64,000 nucleotides of DNA from Symbiodinium natans (taxonomy: Eukaryota > Sar > Dinophyceae > Suessiales > Symbiodiniaceae): NCBI GenBank assembly GCA_905221605.1, contig CAJNDS010002739.1:1-64000 (forward strand), in the 5' to 3' direction. Shown here piece by piece: positions 1 to 10,518 of the stretch. Each line of letters opens with the position of its first letter. The first letter of the stretch is position 1. A model generated the notes under the pieces. It did no database searches and had not been told where the DNA came from. It was given only the letters and a program-made list of their open reading frames with translations. A program made the translations under genes and the position numbers.

Positions 1-4
1 TGTG

Positions 5-35
<31 letters not shown>

Positions 36-215
36 TTGTCTGTGTCTGTGTGTGTGTGTGTGTGTTTGTTGATGTGTGTGTTTGTGTGTGTGTGTGTGTG
101 TTGTGTGTGTGTGTGTGTGTTTTGTGTGTGTGTGTGTGTTTTGTGTGTGTGTGTGTGTTTGTGTGTGTTTTTGTGTGTGTGTGTGTGTGTGTGTTTTTGT
201 GTGTGTGTGTGTGTG
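1..215. repeat. (TG)n microsatellite
   Basis: Almost pure TG dinucleotides with occasional TTT interruptions, continuing past the window's left edge. Long cysteine/valine reading frames through it are by-products of the repeat, not genes. Confidence 0.95.
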
Positions 216-235
216 TTTACATATGTATGTATATA

Positions 236-480
236 CATCCATGCATGAATACATACAGTACATACACGTACATACATAGATACATACATAGATACATACA
301 TACATACATACATACATACATACATACATACAGACGTACACACACATACACACATACACACATACACACAAACACACAAACACACATACACACATACACA
401 CATACACACATACACACATACACACATACACACATACACACATACACACATACACACATACACACATACACACATACATT
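236..480. repeat. (ACAT)n / (ACACAT)n microsatellite
   Basis: ACAT tetranucleotides grade into ACACAT hexamers. With the TG tract just before it, this makes a TG-rich half followed by a CA-rich half, which could fold back on itself. Confidence 0.95.
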
Positions 481-2382
481 ACACACCCCACGTTACCTGT
501 CAGGGTTCCTAAATTTGTCTCAGATTACGAGCCCGTACTTCTGGCCTTAGACATGAGACAATGCCAGCCAAAGACTTCGGCAACCTGCCATGAGAGCTCG
601 CGGAAGCGCCCGCAGGGCCGAGATGGGCGTTGGACTCCGAGTGAAACCCTCTCAGGCGCCCTCACAGTCGTTCCGTTCCGGGTTCTCACGATTGTGTCGC
701 TCCATCCGAGCTGCCAAGATCGCCATCTCCGCAGACTGCTCGGCCTGTGCCAATCAACAGGTCATGGACTGGCCGGAGGGAGCCCGATGTCAGCCAAGTC
801 TCGACATCTGCATTCTTTCTGAGAATGCAGTATACCGTCGTGGCATAGAGTGCCTCACTCGACGGAGCGTGCTCATTGTCGGCATGCGCTTCCACATGGC
901 ATGACTGCCGGTGAAAAATCTGCCGGGCGGCCGTAGCTCGTGAGTCCGCACTCCGCGGAAGTGTAATGATCTTTGCCTTCGGCCTGGCTTCCTTCCGCAC
1001 CAACACTTCCAAGAGACTATTGTGGAATATGGCTATGTACGGCTTGTATAGGAATCCCAAAAACTCTCGGATGATAAAATATCTGCACCGGCCTGCAGCT
1101 GCCGGGCCTTTTCGGACAGCGCGAAGCGACCGAGCCGCCCACGCCGGCCCAAAAGAACCTGGCCACCGCAGCAGCTGCCTCTGTTGCCCAAAATGCGCTT
1201 CGCTCATCTCAGAACTGGACCAGCGCGGATGTTCTGGAGCTCTTGGCCTTGGTGCATGCGTTTCAAAATTTTGGGAGGCACCCTCGCATGACCTCCGAGG
1301 AGGGCCCTCCCCCCCCCCCCCGCAATGCAGCCAATGCACACCTTTGGAGAAGGCCTCCATCCCATCCAGCATCTTGCAAAGCGCCATGCTTATCCAGCGG
1401 CAAGCACGAGCTTTTTCCATGCAGCTTGCCTGCTGCTCCTGGCAGCAGACTGTATCGAACTTCTTGTTCTGCAGCTTACCTTCTGCATGTTTCTGTCGTT
1501 GAGGTAGCTACTGTCTTTTGCAGTCTTGCTGCGACAGAATTATCCTGCAAACAAAAGCATATGCCACGTGTGGAGCGATTGTGAAGAAGCGAAAGTGGGA
1601 TCAGCTGTAGGGGGCCGTTGCTCGGCATGTTGAAGCTAGTAAGATGTGAAAGATATAGTGACTTTCTTTGAGGCCGGGCTTGCAGTGAACTGTTTGCAAC
1701 GGCCAGTCGGCCAAAGGTCTCCAACATCTTTCGGGTCTAAAAGAAACATGTCCAACAAAACTCACTCGATAGAAAGGCACAGATCAATGGAGTCCAGTTC
1801 ATGTTACACAATAGCAGAAGATGTAAGGGAAAACTGTTGAAGATCGAGTGCGAGCTGACCATCAGATGACGTTCAAGGCATTTGAAACTTAAGTCACACT
1901 CACGGGCAAGCATGAGCGAAACATTTGCCTACACTCAACCGAAAGCCATTCGTTAGACAACTTGATGCAAGCTCTGTTGACAACACGCAGGCATGTGGGG
2001 GCCTAGTGACCCCGGCCCGTCCTGGAAGTCACGACCAGATCGCAACAGCGATGCGGCCCTAAGGAGCTGCAGCGGCGTCTCCGCTGTTTGCAGCGTCAAG
2101 CCCTGCCAGCCGTAAGCAGCTTAAGGGAGGCTCAAGCAGCCTACACCAGGCATCGGCAGCACAGAACCTCTATCCCCCCAAAACATAGCCCCCAAGTGAG
2201 CATTTATTCCCCGCCCCCCCACCCCCCCCGGCCAACTCCACGCTCTTCCCTGCCTGGGTTAGGTGGATGCAGATGGCATCTCCAGAAGAACGCGCCTCCA
2301 GCTCTGGCATGGCTGAGGAAACTGCCTGGGGCCATGCAGGCAGGGGTGGTTTAACTAGGGCATTTGTTTTGGCTTAGGGTGC
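481..2382. other. Unassigned region with one possible plus-strand exon
   Basis: No complete gene is recognisable. Overlapping open frames exist on both strands (for example a 244-codon minus frame at 686-1420), but none resembles a known protein and the codon pattern is not convincing. The only stretch I would keep as possible coding is listed separately at 1099-1277. A poly-C run lies at about 1309-1321. Confidence 0.4.
1099..1277 (+). CDS. Possible internal exon, unknown protein
   Basis: The frame starts after a CTGCAG acceptor and ends before GC (AG|GC), matching the GC-AG introns seen elsewhere in the window. It reads through an alanine-rich part into NWTSADVLELLALVHAFQN, which has the amphipathic-helix look of the helical repeats in RAP/FASTK-type organellar RNA-binding proteins. 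This resemblance is an impression only: no RAP domain or catalytic motif is present, and no flanking exon was found with certainty. If real, it would be one of very few plus-strand coding segments here. Confidence 0.3.
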
Positions 2383-2433
2383 TTTTGGTTTAGGGATTCA
2401 GGATTAGGGATTAGGGAGTAGGGTTTAGGGTTA
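2383..2433. repeat. Degenerate TTTAGGG telomere-like tract
   Basis: About six diverged TTTAGGG-type units with substitutions (ATTAGGG, AGTAGGG). A short CCCTAAA pair in the opposite orientation follows at about 2550-2562. Confidence 0.8.
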
Positions 2434-3460
2434 AAAACACACCCGCCGGCATCAAAGATGCTACAGAGCGAAGAACTTCCGGAAGTGGGCGCTCACAGCT
2501 TGTCTCTGCAGGTGCATGAACATAAAGGCTCTTCCTGAGTCCTGAATCCCTAAACCCTAAACCCCTCTTCAGCTACCAGCTGCAGCCTTGACATCCGTCC
2601 GGCACAAGCTCCGAGAGAATTGTCACGAGATTCAAAAAGAGTCAAAAAGCCTCCGAAAGACCACGGCTGCTTCGAGGATCGGGGCCCTGCTGCTCAACAA
2701 CGTGCCGAGGTTAGCGACACCCGAAAGGTCGATTTCGGAGCTCCGGGTCATGGCATGCTGGTTGTTGCAAATCAACAGAATCGACTGGCAGGATTTCTTG
2801 TGTTGCAGAGGCCCTGGTTTTTTTGCGAGCCTCAGTGGTCATTGCGGCCACTCAGTTGTGACAGCTACAGGACCTCAATCCTCGTGACTGACAGTTCTCG
2901 CTTCTGGAACTTGACGCCTCCGCACGCGTCATACTGCGAGCGGCGCCGATCACATTTTTGCTCTTACACAGCAGGCTCCCAACGTTGATGTCTATGCAGA
3001 ATGGAGGGTTGGGAAAATTGCACACACGAACACAAGCTCAAGCTGTCAAGGCATTGCGCTTTGCAGGTAGATTGACGCACACTCTTGCCCAGTGCCCAAA
3101 ACTCAGACAACTCAGGGAAGTGGCCTTTAGCCGTTGTGGTACCAACTCGGGGCGGAGGTGGAACGTGACTTCCCGCACCGAGTCCTGAGCGCCATTATTC
3201 AAGAACAATCACGTGCGTTTTTACCTTCAGGGCTCGGAGTGTTCACAGACCATGTCATGCACACTACCGGCTACGCTCAAAAAACACAAGAACCTTCCAG
3301 GCAGGCAATGCAATGCGCAAGCAAGGCACGTGGGTGTTTGCAAAGAAAGAGAAGCCGTAGTGTGTCAGAAGCCTGCTGTTTTCACAGTCTCTCTGGTACA
3401 GGTGCAGCACCTCGCCACATGCAGACACACTGCTCGAACTGCTTGTATCAAGGGAGCCAG

Positions 3461-3980
3461 GGGTTTAGGGTTGGGGTTTGGGGTTTGGGGTTTAGGTTTT
3501 AGGGTTTAGGCTTCAGTTCCCTGACCCAAAGCACGGGCGAGGCCGACGCGCGACCCACGAAGCCGCAATGATCAATACATCGATGCAGCCTTTCTAGGGT
3601 TTCTTTGCCCCCCGCATACCCGTGCATGCCCACTCAGGGTTTAGGGTTTAGGGTTTAGGGTTTAGGGTTTAGGGTTCAGGGTTCAGGGCTTAGGGTTTCG
3701 GGTTTGGGGTTTAGGGTTTAGGGTTTACCTTGCAAGTACGGTTATGGAATTGGGCTTGGGGCACCTCTTCTCCCGGCTCGTAGCCAACGGCTCCAGCTGG
3801 AAGCAAGAGGCCTGAGCAAGAGCGACCGCCCCAAAGCTGCCCATCATCTTCCCTTCATGCAGCGAAACCCTAAACCCTACTCCCTCTTTTACGGCTACTC
3901 CCTTTTTTGCATCAGGACTTGTGCAACCCTACTCCCTAAACCCTAAACCCTAAACCCTCAACCCTAAACCCTAAACACGA
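3461..3980. repeat. Telomere-like cluster, both orientations
   Basis: TTTAGGG/TTTGGGG runs at 3461-3509 and 3636-3729 are followed by CCCTAAA runs at about 3866-3880 and 3934-3976. The arrays therefore face each other, which a chromosome end would not do. Unique sequence with no recognisable gene separates them. Confidence 0.85.
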
Positions 3981-3999
3981 TTCTGTATCCTTGCGCCTA

Positions 4000-4880
4000 T
4001 GCGATCTATCCCCGGGCTCTTCAACACGTCAAGCTTGACAAGCCAAGCATCGTGCCCCATCCTGGTCGAAGCGGGCCTTGCGCATTTTCAAGGATTGGGA
4101 GCTACTACTGCTTGCTTAAGAACTCCCCAAAGAGGAAAATCCTCTTCCTTCTCGTGCCCTTAAGCAAAGAGTAGGCTAAGAGAGTACATGGGACTGTGTG
4201 CGCGACTGCAGATCCAGAAGCTTGGAAACTGAACCGACGTGGCAACATTCATGGGCGGGCGTGCTTAAACTGTGCCCCGAACCATTCAAAAACAATCCCA
4301 AACAAAGGCGTTTTGGAGATGCCTAAGAGCATCTTCTCTCAAAAATTCGCAACATCTCCTACGCAGTTGTCGCAAAGTGGGACCGAAAAGTGCTGAGGCA
4401 AACCTGGGCGTTTTCCGCGAAGTTTCAACCCGTTTTCGGTCTCGGGGAGGGGACGGTTCAAGGGCTTGACGAAAGGTTGAGCATCTGCTGTTCGCAGTGT
4501 CCGGTCATAGGTGCGTGTTAGGATTTGCCAGATGACTGCTGAGTGTTGACCCGCAAGCTCACTATCGCCCTAACCCAAGAGTACACCCGAAACCCTCAGA
4601 CTGCAAGCTTGCCGTTTCCGAGTTAGTGGTTCCGGAAACAAAGACATTTTGAACTCCAAGAAGATGTCCTTCGACCTGAAAAACGAAGAAGAAAAAACAA
4701 AACGGATGTGGCATTTTGAGCTTCGAAATGGCGCTGCAAGCTTAACACCTTGCGTGTGGGCCGGAAAAGGTGGCCCCCCTTCTGCGGTTGCATGGGCGCA
4801 GCATACAATCGGCCCCAGGACCTTCTCAACCACACCCACTGAATTGCGAAGATGTTCCCTTCGTTCAGGCTCATTCCTGT
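4000..4880. other. No gene recognised
   Basis: Unique sequence between two telomere-like clusters. Only short open frames occur on both strands, with no family resemblance. Confidence 0.5.
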
Positions 4881-4888
4881 CAAATCCT

Positions 4889-5017
4889 CAAACCCTAAAC
4901 CCTAAACCCTAAACCCTAAACCCTAAACCCTAAACCCTAAACCCTAAACCCTAAACCCTAAACCCTAAACCCTAAACCCTAAACCCTAAACCCTAAACCC
5001 TAAACCCTAAACCCTAA
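4889..5017. repeat. (CCCTAAA)n interstitial telomere-like array
   Basis: About 18 near-perfect heptamers in tandem, one of the most uniform arrays in the window. The high purity suggests recent insertion or ongoing homogenisation. Smaller runs follow in TTTAGGG orientation (5142-5214) and CCCTAAA orientation (5410-5462). Confidence 0.95.
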
Positions 5018-5459
5018 CTCAAACCACAAGCAGACTCAGGTTACCGGCCTCTACTTCCGCATCAGGCCGGTGGTTCAGAGAATCCAGTAGAGGGGAGAGG
5101 CCATCGGAGTCCCAGTCCCCATCCGACCTTGCCCACCAGACTGGTTTAGGGTTTAGGGTTTAGGGTTTTTTGTTTAGGGTGCACTAAACAAAGGGTTTAG
5201 GGTTTAGGGTTTAGCCTCTCACGGAAGTTTTGAGTTGAATGGTGTCTTGGCCCTTTGGCTTTGACTCTTGCAACTCGGACAAGCCAGGCGGGGTTTACAG
5301 GTCCTTCTACAGGGCTTGAAGCTCAACCAACGGCTGGCTCAAGGCCCCTCCCAAAGTGGCAGAACAAACGGTTTCATTCACGACCTCAATCTCCATTCCC
5401 TGCCATCCAGACCCTAAACCCTAAACCCCAAACCCTAAACCCTAAACCCTAAACCCTAA

Positions 5460-6168
5460 ACCATTTTGAAACTCGTTTCTGGAAGAGAGATCAATGTTGG
5501 CTCAAGAAGAGGCCGAGGCCGGGACATGTCAAAAGCCACACGGTCGAAGGCGCGGGAGACGTAGCATGACCTCACAGGGCTGTATGCTATGGTATACAAC
5601 CCATTACATTAGAATCTAGTCTGTAGATATCCTGAATGAAAACATATTGTATTACGATATCATGCAATATTGTAGAAGAAATGAAAAAGAATCCACCATA
5701 ATATACAATGTTTCAAAAGAACAAAAGAACAGAGTATAACACACCGCGATGTGTTGCTCAAGATACCCGAGTGACCCTCAAATAAGCCCAACTGTCTATC
5801 AATACCCCCCGTTTCCCATATAAAATTGAAGACATCCATGGTGGTCCTTCCCCCCCCCCCCCCCACTTGCTGCGAAGCGTTCAATACTGACTCCCCCCTG
5901 TTCCTCGAAGGCATCAATACAAAGACAACTCTGAGGGGGAGAGCTACGCTAGCTTTCGTGATTATATAGTTATATATAGATACATGTAAACCTATATGTA
6001 CAGTAATTATACTTGTGATTTAAGGGTCTGAAAGGGTCTCAAGATGGTTTGGTTCGTAAGTTTGAAGGAAAGGGGACCTGTGTGCTGCTGAGCCCACCTT
6101 GCCCATCGCCACGCCTCGTAGCTGAAACGCTCTGAGGCGAAAAAGTCCTCGGCTTTAGAGACTCACAT
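5460..6168. other. Non-coding, with poly-C run
   Basis: No gene is recognised. There is an AT-rich stretch around 5590-5760 and a poly-C run at about 5849-5864. At about 5495-5505 the sequence GTTGGCTCAAG resembles the 3' half of the dinoflagellate spliced leader, but it is too short and not attached to a gene. Confidence 0.5.
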
Positions 6169-6273
6169 TGGGATGTTCCCCCTTAAACTAACAGTCCTTA
6201 ATGGGGATTATAATGATTATAGTACCCCCGATTTTTTCCTTATTCAGGACTGTTAATATAGGGGACCATCCCA
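6169..6273. mobile_element. Small inverted-repeat element, family A
   Basis: This 105-bp segment is bounded by TGGGATGTTCCCCCTTA on the left and an imperfect reverse complement ending in CCATCCCA on the right. A second inner inverted pair (ACAGTCCTTAAT / ATTCAGGACTGT) makes most of the element one long hairpin. It has no coding capacity, so it is MITE-like. A diverged, interrupted relative sits at 35611-35917. Confidence 0.7.
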
Positions 6274-8050
6274 AGGCTCACACCTGCAACCGAGCAAAGA
6301 AACAGCGAAAGCGAAACGATGTCAAGCCGCTGGATCTGCTTCTTGAAGCTTGCCCAGCAGGTTGCGATGGCTCTCCCTTTCGTCCTTCACCGCCTGACAC
6401 CAAATTTAAAGCCAACAGATGCATGGGACATCCTCAAGTGACTCAAGCCTCAGAACAAGACGCAGCTGCGCCTGCCGCGCTTCCTCTAGCAGCGGCGTGC
6501 CTACGAGCCACTGTAGCGCTTCCTCATTCGTGTACCAGCTCCTTGGACGCTGAGGAACTCGTGTGACACTGTCACACAACTTGTGCTGCCAGGTTCAACG
6601 CCAAGTTTCAGCGGATCACTTGCCGGTAGGATCTGCAGGTAGGGATACCAGCCGCACAATTCAGGCTCCTGCCAGCATTGCCACAGCCTGCCCTTCCAGG
6701 TGAAACCGAATTCACAGGCCAAGTGAAGGTGACAGTCCTCCCGACCCCAGATCATGTACAACCACAGCAGCCTGAAGCTCTTTAGAACAACGCATAGTTC
6801 AACTCGAGAGGGGTTATACAGGGAGTGCCAGAATTTCTTGAATAACTTTCTGGAGTCTTGCAGTCACTGCAGTCCTGCACCAGCGAAAACGTTCCGGCTG
6901 CTCCTCTCTCTTGGTTTCAGCCGAGACGCTCCTCGCCCCGAATTTCGGGAATCACCGCCAGCACCTGCCAGCGCATATTGAATACATGTACACACACAAA
7001 CAGAGATTAGTTATGAACACTGATCATGTAATACGAATATTCATGATTTAGCGCATATACAGACATATGAAAATGTCTGTATGCATGCACGCGTGCATGC
7101 CTTTCTGTACATATGCAGAACCAACTACCAACTGACTCCAACTCACTGAGGTGCAGGGTGCTGGCATGCAACCAACTCGTCTGCCTTTGCACCGAATGTA
7201 GACTTCCGGACTTGGGCGGCGTGGAGGATAGCCTCCGAATTCACTCGAAATTCACGCCTGTGCCTTGAATCCTAAACTCCCCCGACTCCCTACTCCCTCC
7301 CTATTTTGGACCCTTGAGCCCTGACAGTCAGCCTAACAGGTGCAGCTATCATCCCAACCCATGAATTGGCCGCCACTCTCAACCCACATCGACCGCAGCT
7401 CTGCTTTCAAGCGGCTTTCAGCGGGATCCTTGCAGGCGGGATCATTCGGGCTTGGTTCCAAAAGAGGGCCCCCATATTTTTGTTTAAATCATGTGTGCAG
7501 GGGGGGGGGGAGGGATGCTTGAAGGAACCCCATCTATCTCAGAAGAACAGACAGCCAAAGAATGAGGACAACCATATGTCCTCCTCACCCCCCCCCCTGC
7601 CCACACTGCAACTACTCAGCACAGCCCGCGTCCTCACCAAGGCATCCCCTGGACCAAGGCGGCGACACGCCTCAGAAGCCAACCATCACACAGAAGCAAA
7701 ATCATTTCGAACAGAATCATATAATCCCTATAAATATACTAATGGATTTATGTCAACACTCCCATTTGTGCTTTCTTCTTGTCGCTATTATGTCCACCTT
7801 CCCTCGTAACCAGCAGCAGCCAGGCTCTGCTGCTTTTCAAAAAGCCAGGGGGCAAAGACCCCGATTCCGCCGAACCGGTCGCAGCGAAGTTCCACCCCCA
7901 GATCCTGACCAAGATCGCGGAGCTTCGGTGCCCTGAGCCACCGTGAACCCCAACACCGCACCTCAAGGTCGACAGAAAAGCTGGTCTTCAGCCATTCTTT
8001 GAAGCTTTGGACCTGAAGTTCAGACATCTTGCCACGCCTTCTCTGCCGAA
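6274..8050. other. No confident gene; scattered possible exons
   Basis: Several open stretches could be fragments of exons. Examples are a minus-strand leucine-rich stretch at about 6430-6530 with EEALQWLVGTPLLEEARQ, and a minus stretch at 7788-8027 with MSELQVQSFKEWLKTSFSVD. None extends into a recognisable domain or has both splice borders, so no gene is called. A poly-G run lies at about 7500-7511. Confidence 0.35.
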
Positions 8051-8056
8051 GTGTTC

Positions 8057-8197
8057 GGGTTTAGGGGTTTAGGGGTTTAGGGGTTTGGGGGTTTGGGGGT
8101 TTGGGGGTTTAGGGGTTTAGGGGTTTGGGGGTTTGGGGGTTTGGGGGTTTGGGGGTTTGGGGGTTTAGGGGTTTAGGGGTTTGGGGGTTTAGGGGTG
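8057..8197. repeat. 8-bp variant telomere-like array (TTTAGGGG/TTTGGGGG)
   Basis: About 17 units with a strict 8-bp period instead of 7, alternating between TTTAGGGG and TTTGGGGG. The change of period is uniform across the array, so it was amplified as an 8-mer and did not arise by random decay of heptamers. Its G4-G5 runs make it strongly G-quadruplex prone. Confidence 0.9.
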
Positions 8198-9039
8198 TTC
8201 CGGCTGCTTGCCTTGTGCACCACTGTAGGACTCGCCATGGCATGGCACGGGCGAGGAAGGTGTGCTTAGGCTTTTTCGTTTCCACCGGGACGACTGGTTT
8301 CAGAAATGGCCACTTGCATGCCAGATTCAGGGCAGCTTCGGGTGCTGGGGGCAGGGTCCAATGTAAGCCGTTGCCGTGGGCGATCTCTCTACATCTCATA
8401 CAACCACAATGCAACACCCCATGCCCTATCGATCGCTATCGCAAGATCTCCCAGATCCCCATCGGCCATGTGGCAAGCATGAGCAAGCAGCAAAGAGCTG
8501 CGAAGGTGAAGCTTCAAAGCCATGAGTCAGCGGTTCTGTGGGAGGAGTGCCTGCAGCAAGACTTGAGGCCGTGGTGGAAAGTGGAGCTGCAATTCCCGCA
8601 CCGGCTCGTCCAGGCGAATTGTCAAATGCTTTCCAAGGGGAGGGTCGGCACCCAAGAAACCGGATGTCTGCTGGACGCGTCGGGACGAGCAGCTTTCGCC
8701 TGCGACGACTACGCGGGGGCCTAAAAGCAACACTTCGATGCCACAGCAAATCCCGTGCACATCCCCTGATCACCAAGCCAGTTGTTAGGGCTCGCAATTA
8801 AACCCCTAAACCAAGAAGCATTGAGCCCCCAAGGCTGGGGTCCATGCACGTGCGTGTCGTCTCCTGCAGAAGGCACAACGCACGTGCTCAATCTGGTTCA
8901 CGAGCTCCAGCCACCAAGCCATGAAATGAAGGGCATCAAGGGACCACAGCTTTGTGGGGACTTTTTTGCCGCCGCGGACTATAGGGTCGGGTGTGAAACA
9001 AGTGTGCAAGATCTCTATAGCAAAAAAGTCTATAAGTGT
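8198..9039. other. Unassigned; open frames on both strands
   Basis: Both strands are open for several hundred bases, for example plus 8125-8724 and minus 8426-8797. Neither encodes a recognisable family. It is the 3' flank of the RAP gene. Confidence 0.4.
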
Positions 9040-10518
9040 CTAAGTAAAGGCCGTCTCGTCCGAAGCCGGCGCAGGCTGCCGCACCCAGTCCTTGCGCTTT
9101 CTCTCAAGGCCTTTGTACGTGTGCGCCTTCTGTCTGACCTTCTTTCGCTGCTGCTCCAACTCTTTGTTGTGCGTGTAGCCCACCTGTGCACGAATGCGAA
9201 ACATCTGCTCATCTTTCTGGTCTTCCGACAAATGGGTCCAGAAACAGTCGTGAAGGGTAACGACCCTCAGACCTATCTTCCGAGCAATCCGCGACTTGAG
9301 CCCAATCCAGCCCGAGGGTCTTGGCCTGCCAGGTCCCAAAGGCAACATGGAGTCGCACTCCAATGCGACCCTCGGCTCCATCATAAACCCTGCGAACCAA
9401 CAATGCTGCTCATCCCACTCCCGGCCGAAGGAGCAGTTCAGCAGCGCTTGTGTGTTCGTGCGCTGTAGACACATGTCCACGTCTCTCTGCATCTGGTCGG
9501 CTCCCTGAGGCTGGGCATGAAGAATGATGCTGTCCAGCCAGCGGTGGTGAAGCAACTCTTGTATCCACATGGGCATGGCCCGCTTAACGGCTTCTTCACA
9601 TGCGGGCTTTTCAACATCAACACAGTACAAGACTTGATATAAGAAGAACTGGGCCCACCCTGACTGCTCCAGCTGGGACTTGTCATGGAGCTGCTCGCAA
9701 GCGCGGACAATGAGAAGTGGTAGCACCGGATAGCCGTTGGCTGTCTCACTGACGTCATATAGCCCGGACAGTACTACGCCGAAAGCGGCCTTTGACCAGT
9801 CATGCACGCTTGCGACACCATCAGGATCATTGTCCTCAAGCAAGGCCCTTCGGCCGAGCTCCTGCACGATCTGCCCACAGAGTGGGCCATAATCGCGCGT
9901 CCCTGACCCATCCAGGCCGTCGAAGATGACCTGCTCGCCACCGAGGCCCAGGGAAGCAACGGAATGCAGAAGCAAGGTCAGGGCTTCTGTCCGGAAGCTG
10001 GTCAGGCTGCGGTCCACAGCATCCAAGAGATGGGGCAGGAGCGGAACGCAGCGGTACTCCAGGCAAGCCATGGAGTAGAGCAAAAGCGGCGCCACTGCGT
10101 CTGGGAGCTCCTCGCGCAGCTTCCACAGATCGTGGGCCAGGCTTCGAAACTGCTTGTGCTTGGTCAGCAGCTGCCTGTCGGCTGTCGAAAAGAAGGAGTT
10201 CGGATCAAAAAGGAAGCCGAGCTGCGCAAATGCCCGGATCAACACAGCCGAGTCCGCGCCACCACTCGACACATGCCGCTGATACACTTCCAGAACCTTG
10301 GCAGGATCCGTGAGGACCTGAGAAGAGGCCAGGTCTGCCAGGTCGGTGGGTGTCAAGTCATGCGGAGGAACTGTCCGGAAGACGTCCGTCTGCAGCAACT
10401 CTTTCGGCTGCCGGGCGCGCAATGCTTCCATTGACACCATGTTAGGTGTGTAGCTCGTAATACGTCTTGTCGCCTGCAGAATCCGGTGCCATCGCGAGGA
10501 GCACCGCGACGCAAACAT
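9040..10518 (-). CDS. RAP-domain protein, probably organelle-targeted
   Basis: This single open frame encodes 492 aa from the chosen Met at 10516-10518. The frame is open about 77 codons further upstream, but that part is compositionally unlike the rest. The N-terminus (MFASRCSSRWHRILQATRR) is rich in Arg and Ser with no acidic residue, as in a mitochondrial presequence. The middle is a run of helical pairs with leucine-rich motifs. The C-terminal part (roughly residues 370-448) contains LKSRIARKIGLRVVTLHDCF followed by a tryptophan and an acidic helix, the layout of a RAP domain. A basic, Lys/Arg-rich tail of about 45 aa follows. RAP proteins bind organellar RNA and act in its processing or in ribosome assembly, and they are expanded in alveolates. 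No introns are needed. The family assignment is good; the RNA target is unknown. Confidence 0.75.
   Translation of the reverse strand: MFASRCSSRWHRILQATRRITSYTPNMVSMEALRARQPKELLQTDVFRTVPPHDLTPTDLADLASSQVLTDPAKVLEVYQRHVSSGGADSAVLIRAFAQLGFLFDPNSFFSTADRQLLTKHKQFRSLAHDLWKLREELPDAVAPLLLYSMACLEYRCVPLLPHLLDAVDRSLTSFRTEALTLLLHSVASLGLGGEQVIFDGLDGSGTRDYGPLCGQIVQELGRRALLEDNDPDGVASVHDWSKAAFGVVLSGLYDVSETANGYPVLPLLIVRACEQLHDKSQLEQSGWAQFFLYQVLYCVDVEKPACEEAVKRAMPMWIQELLHHRWLDSIILHAQPQGADQMQRDVDMCLQRTNTQALLNCSFGREWDEQHCWFAGFMMEPRVALECDSMLPLGPGRPRPSGWIGLKSRIARKIGLRVVTLHDCFWTHLSEDQKDEQMFRIRAQVGYTHNKELEQQRKKVRQKAHTYKGLERKRKDWVRQPAPASDETAFT

Noticed and set aside
2-550. Long Cys/Val and Tyr/Thr/His reading frames at the left edge
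   Set aside because: Pure translation of TG and ACAT microsatellites; present in several frames and on both strands.
4889-5017. Chromosome end (true telomere)
   Set aside because: Unique sequence continues on both sides and neighbouring arrays face both ways; the same holds for 24558-24812 and all others.
5490-5505. Possible spliced-leader relic (ATGTTGGCTCAAG)
   Set aside because: Only the 3' part fits, with mismatches, and no coding sequence follows it; chance is sufficient.
8782-9468. 228-codon plus-strand frame
   Set aside because: Mostly antisense to the RAP gene; no family resemblance.
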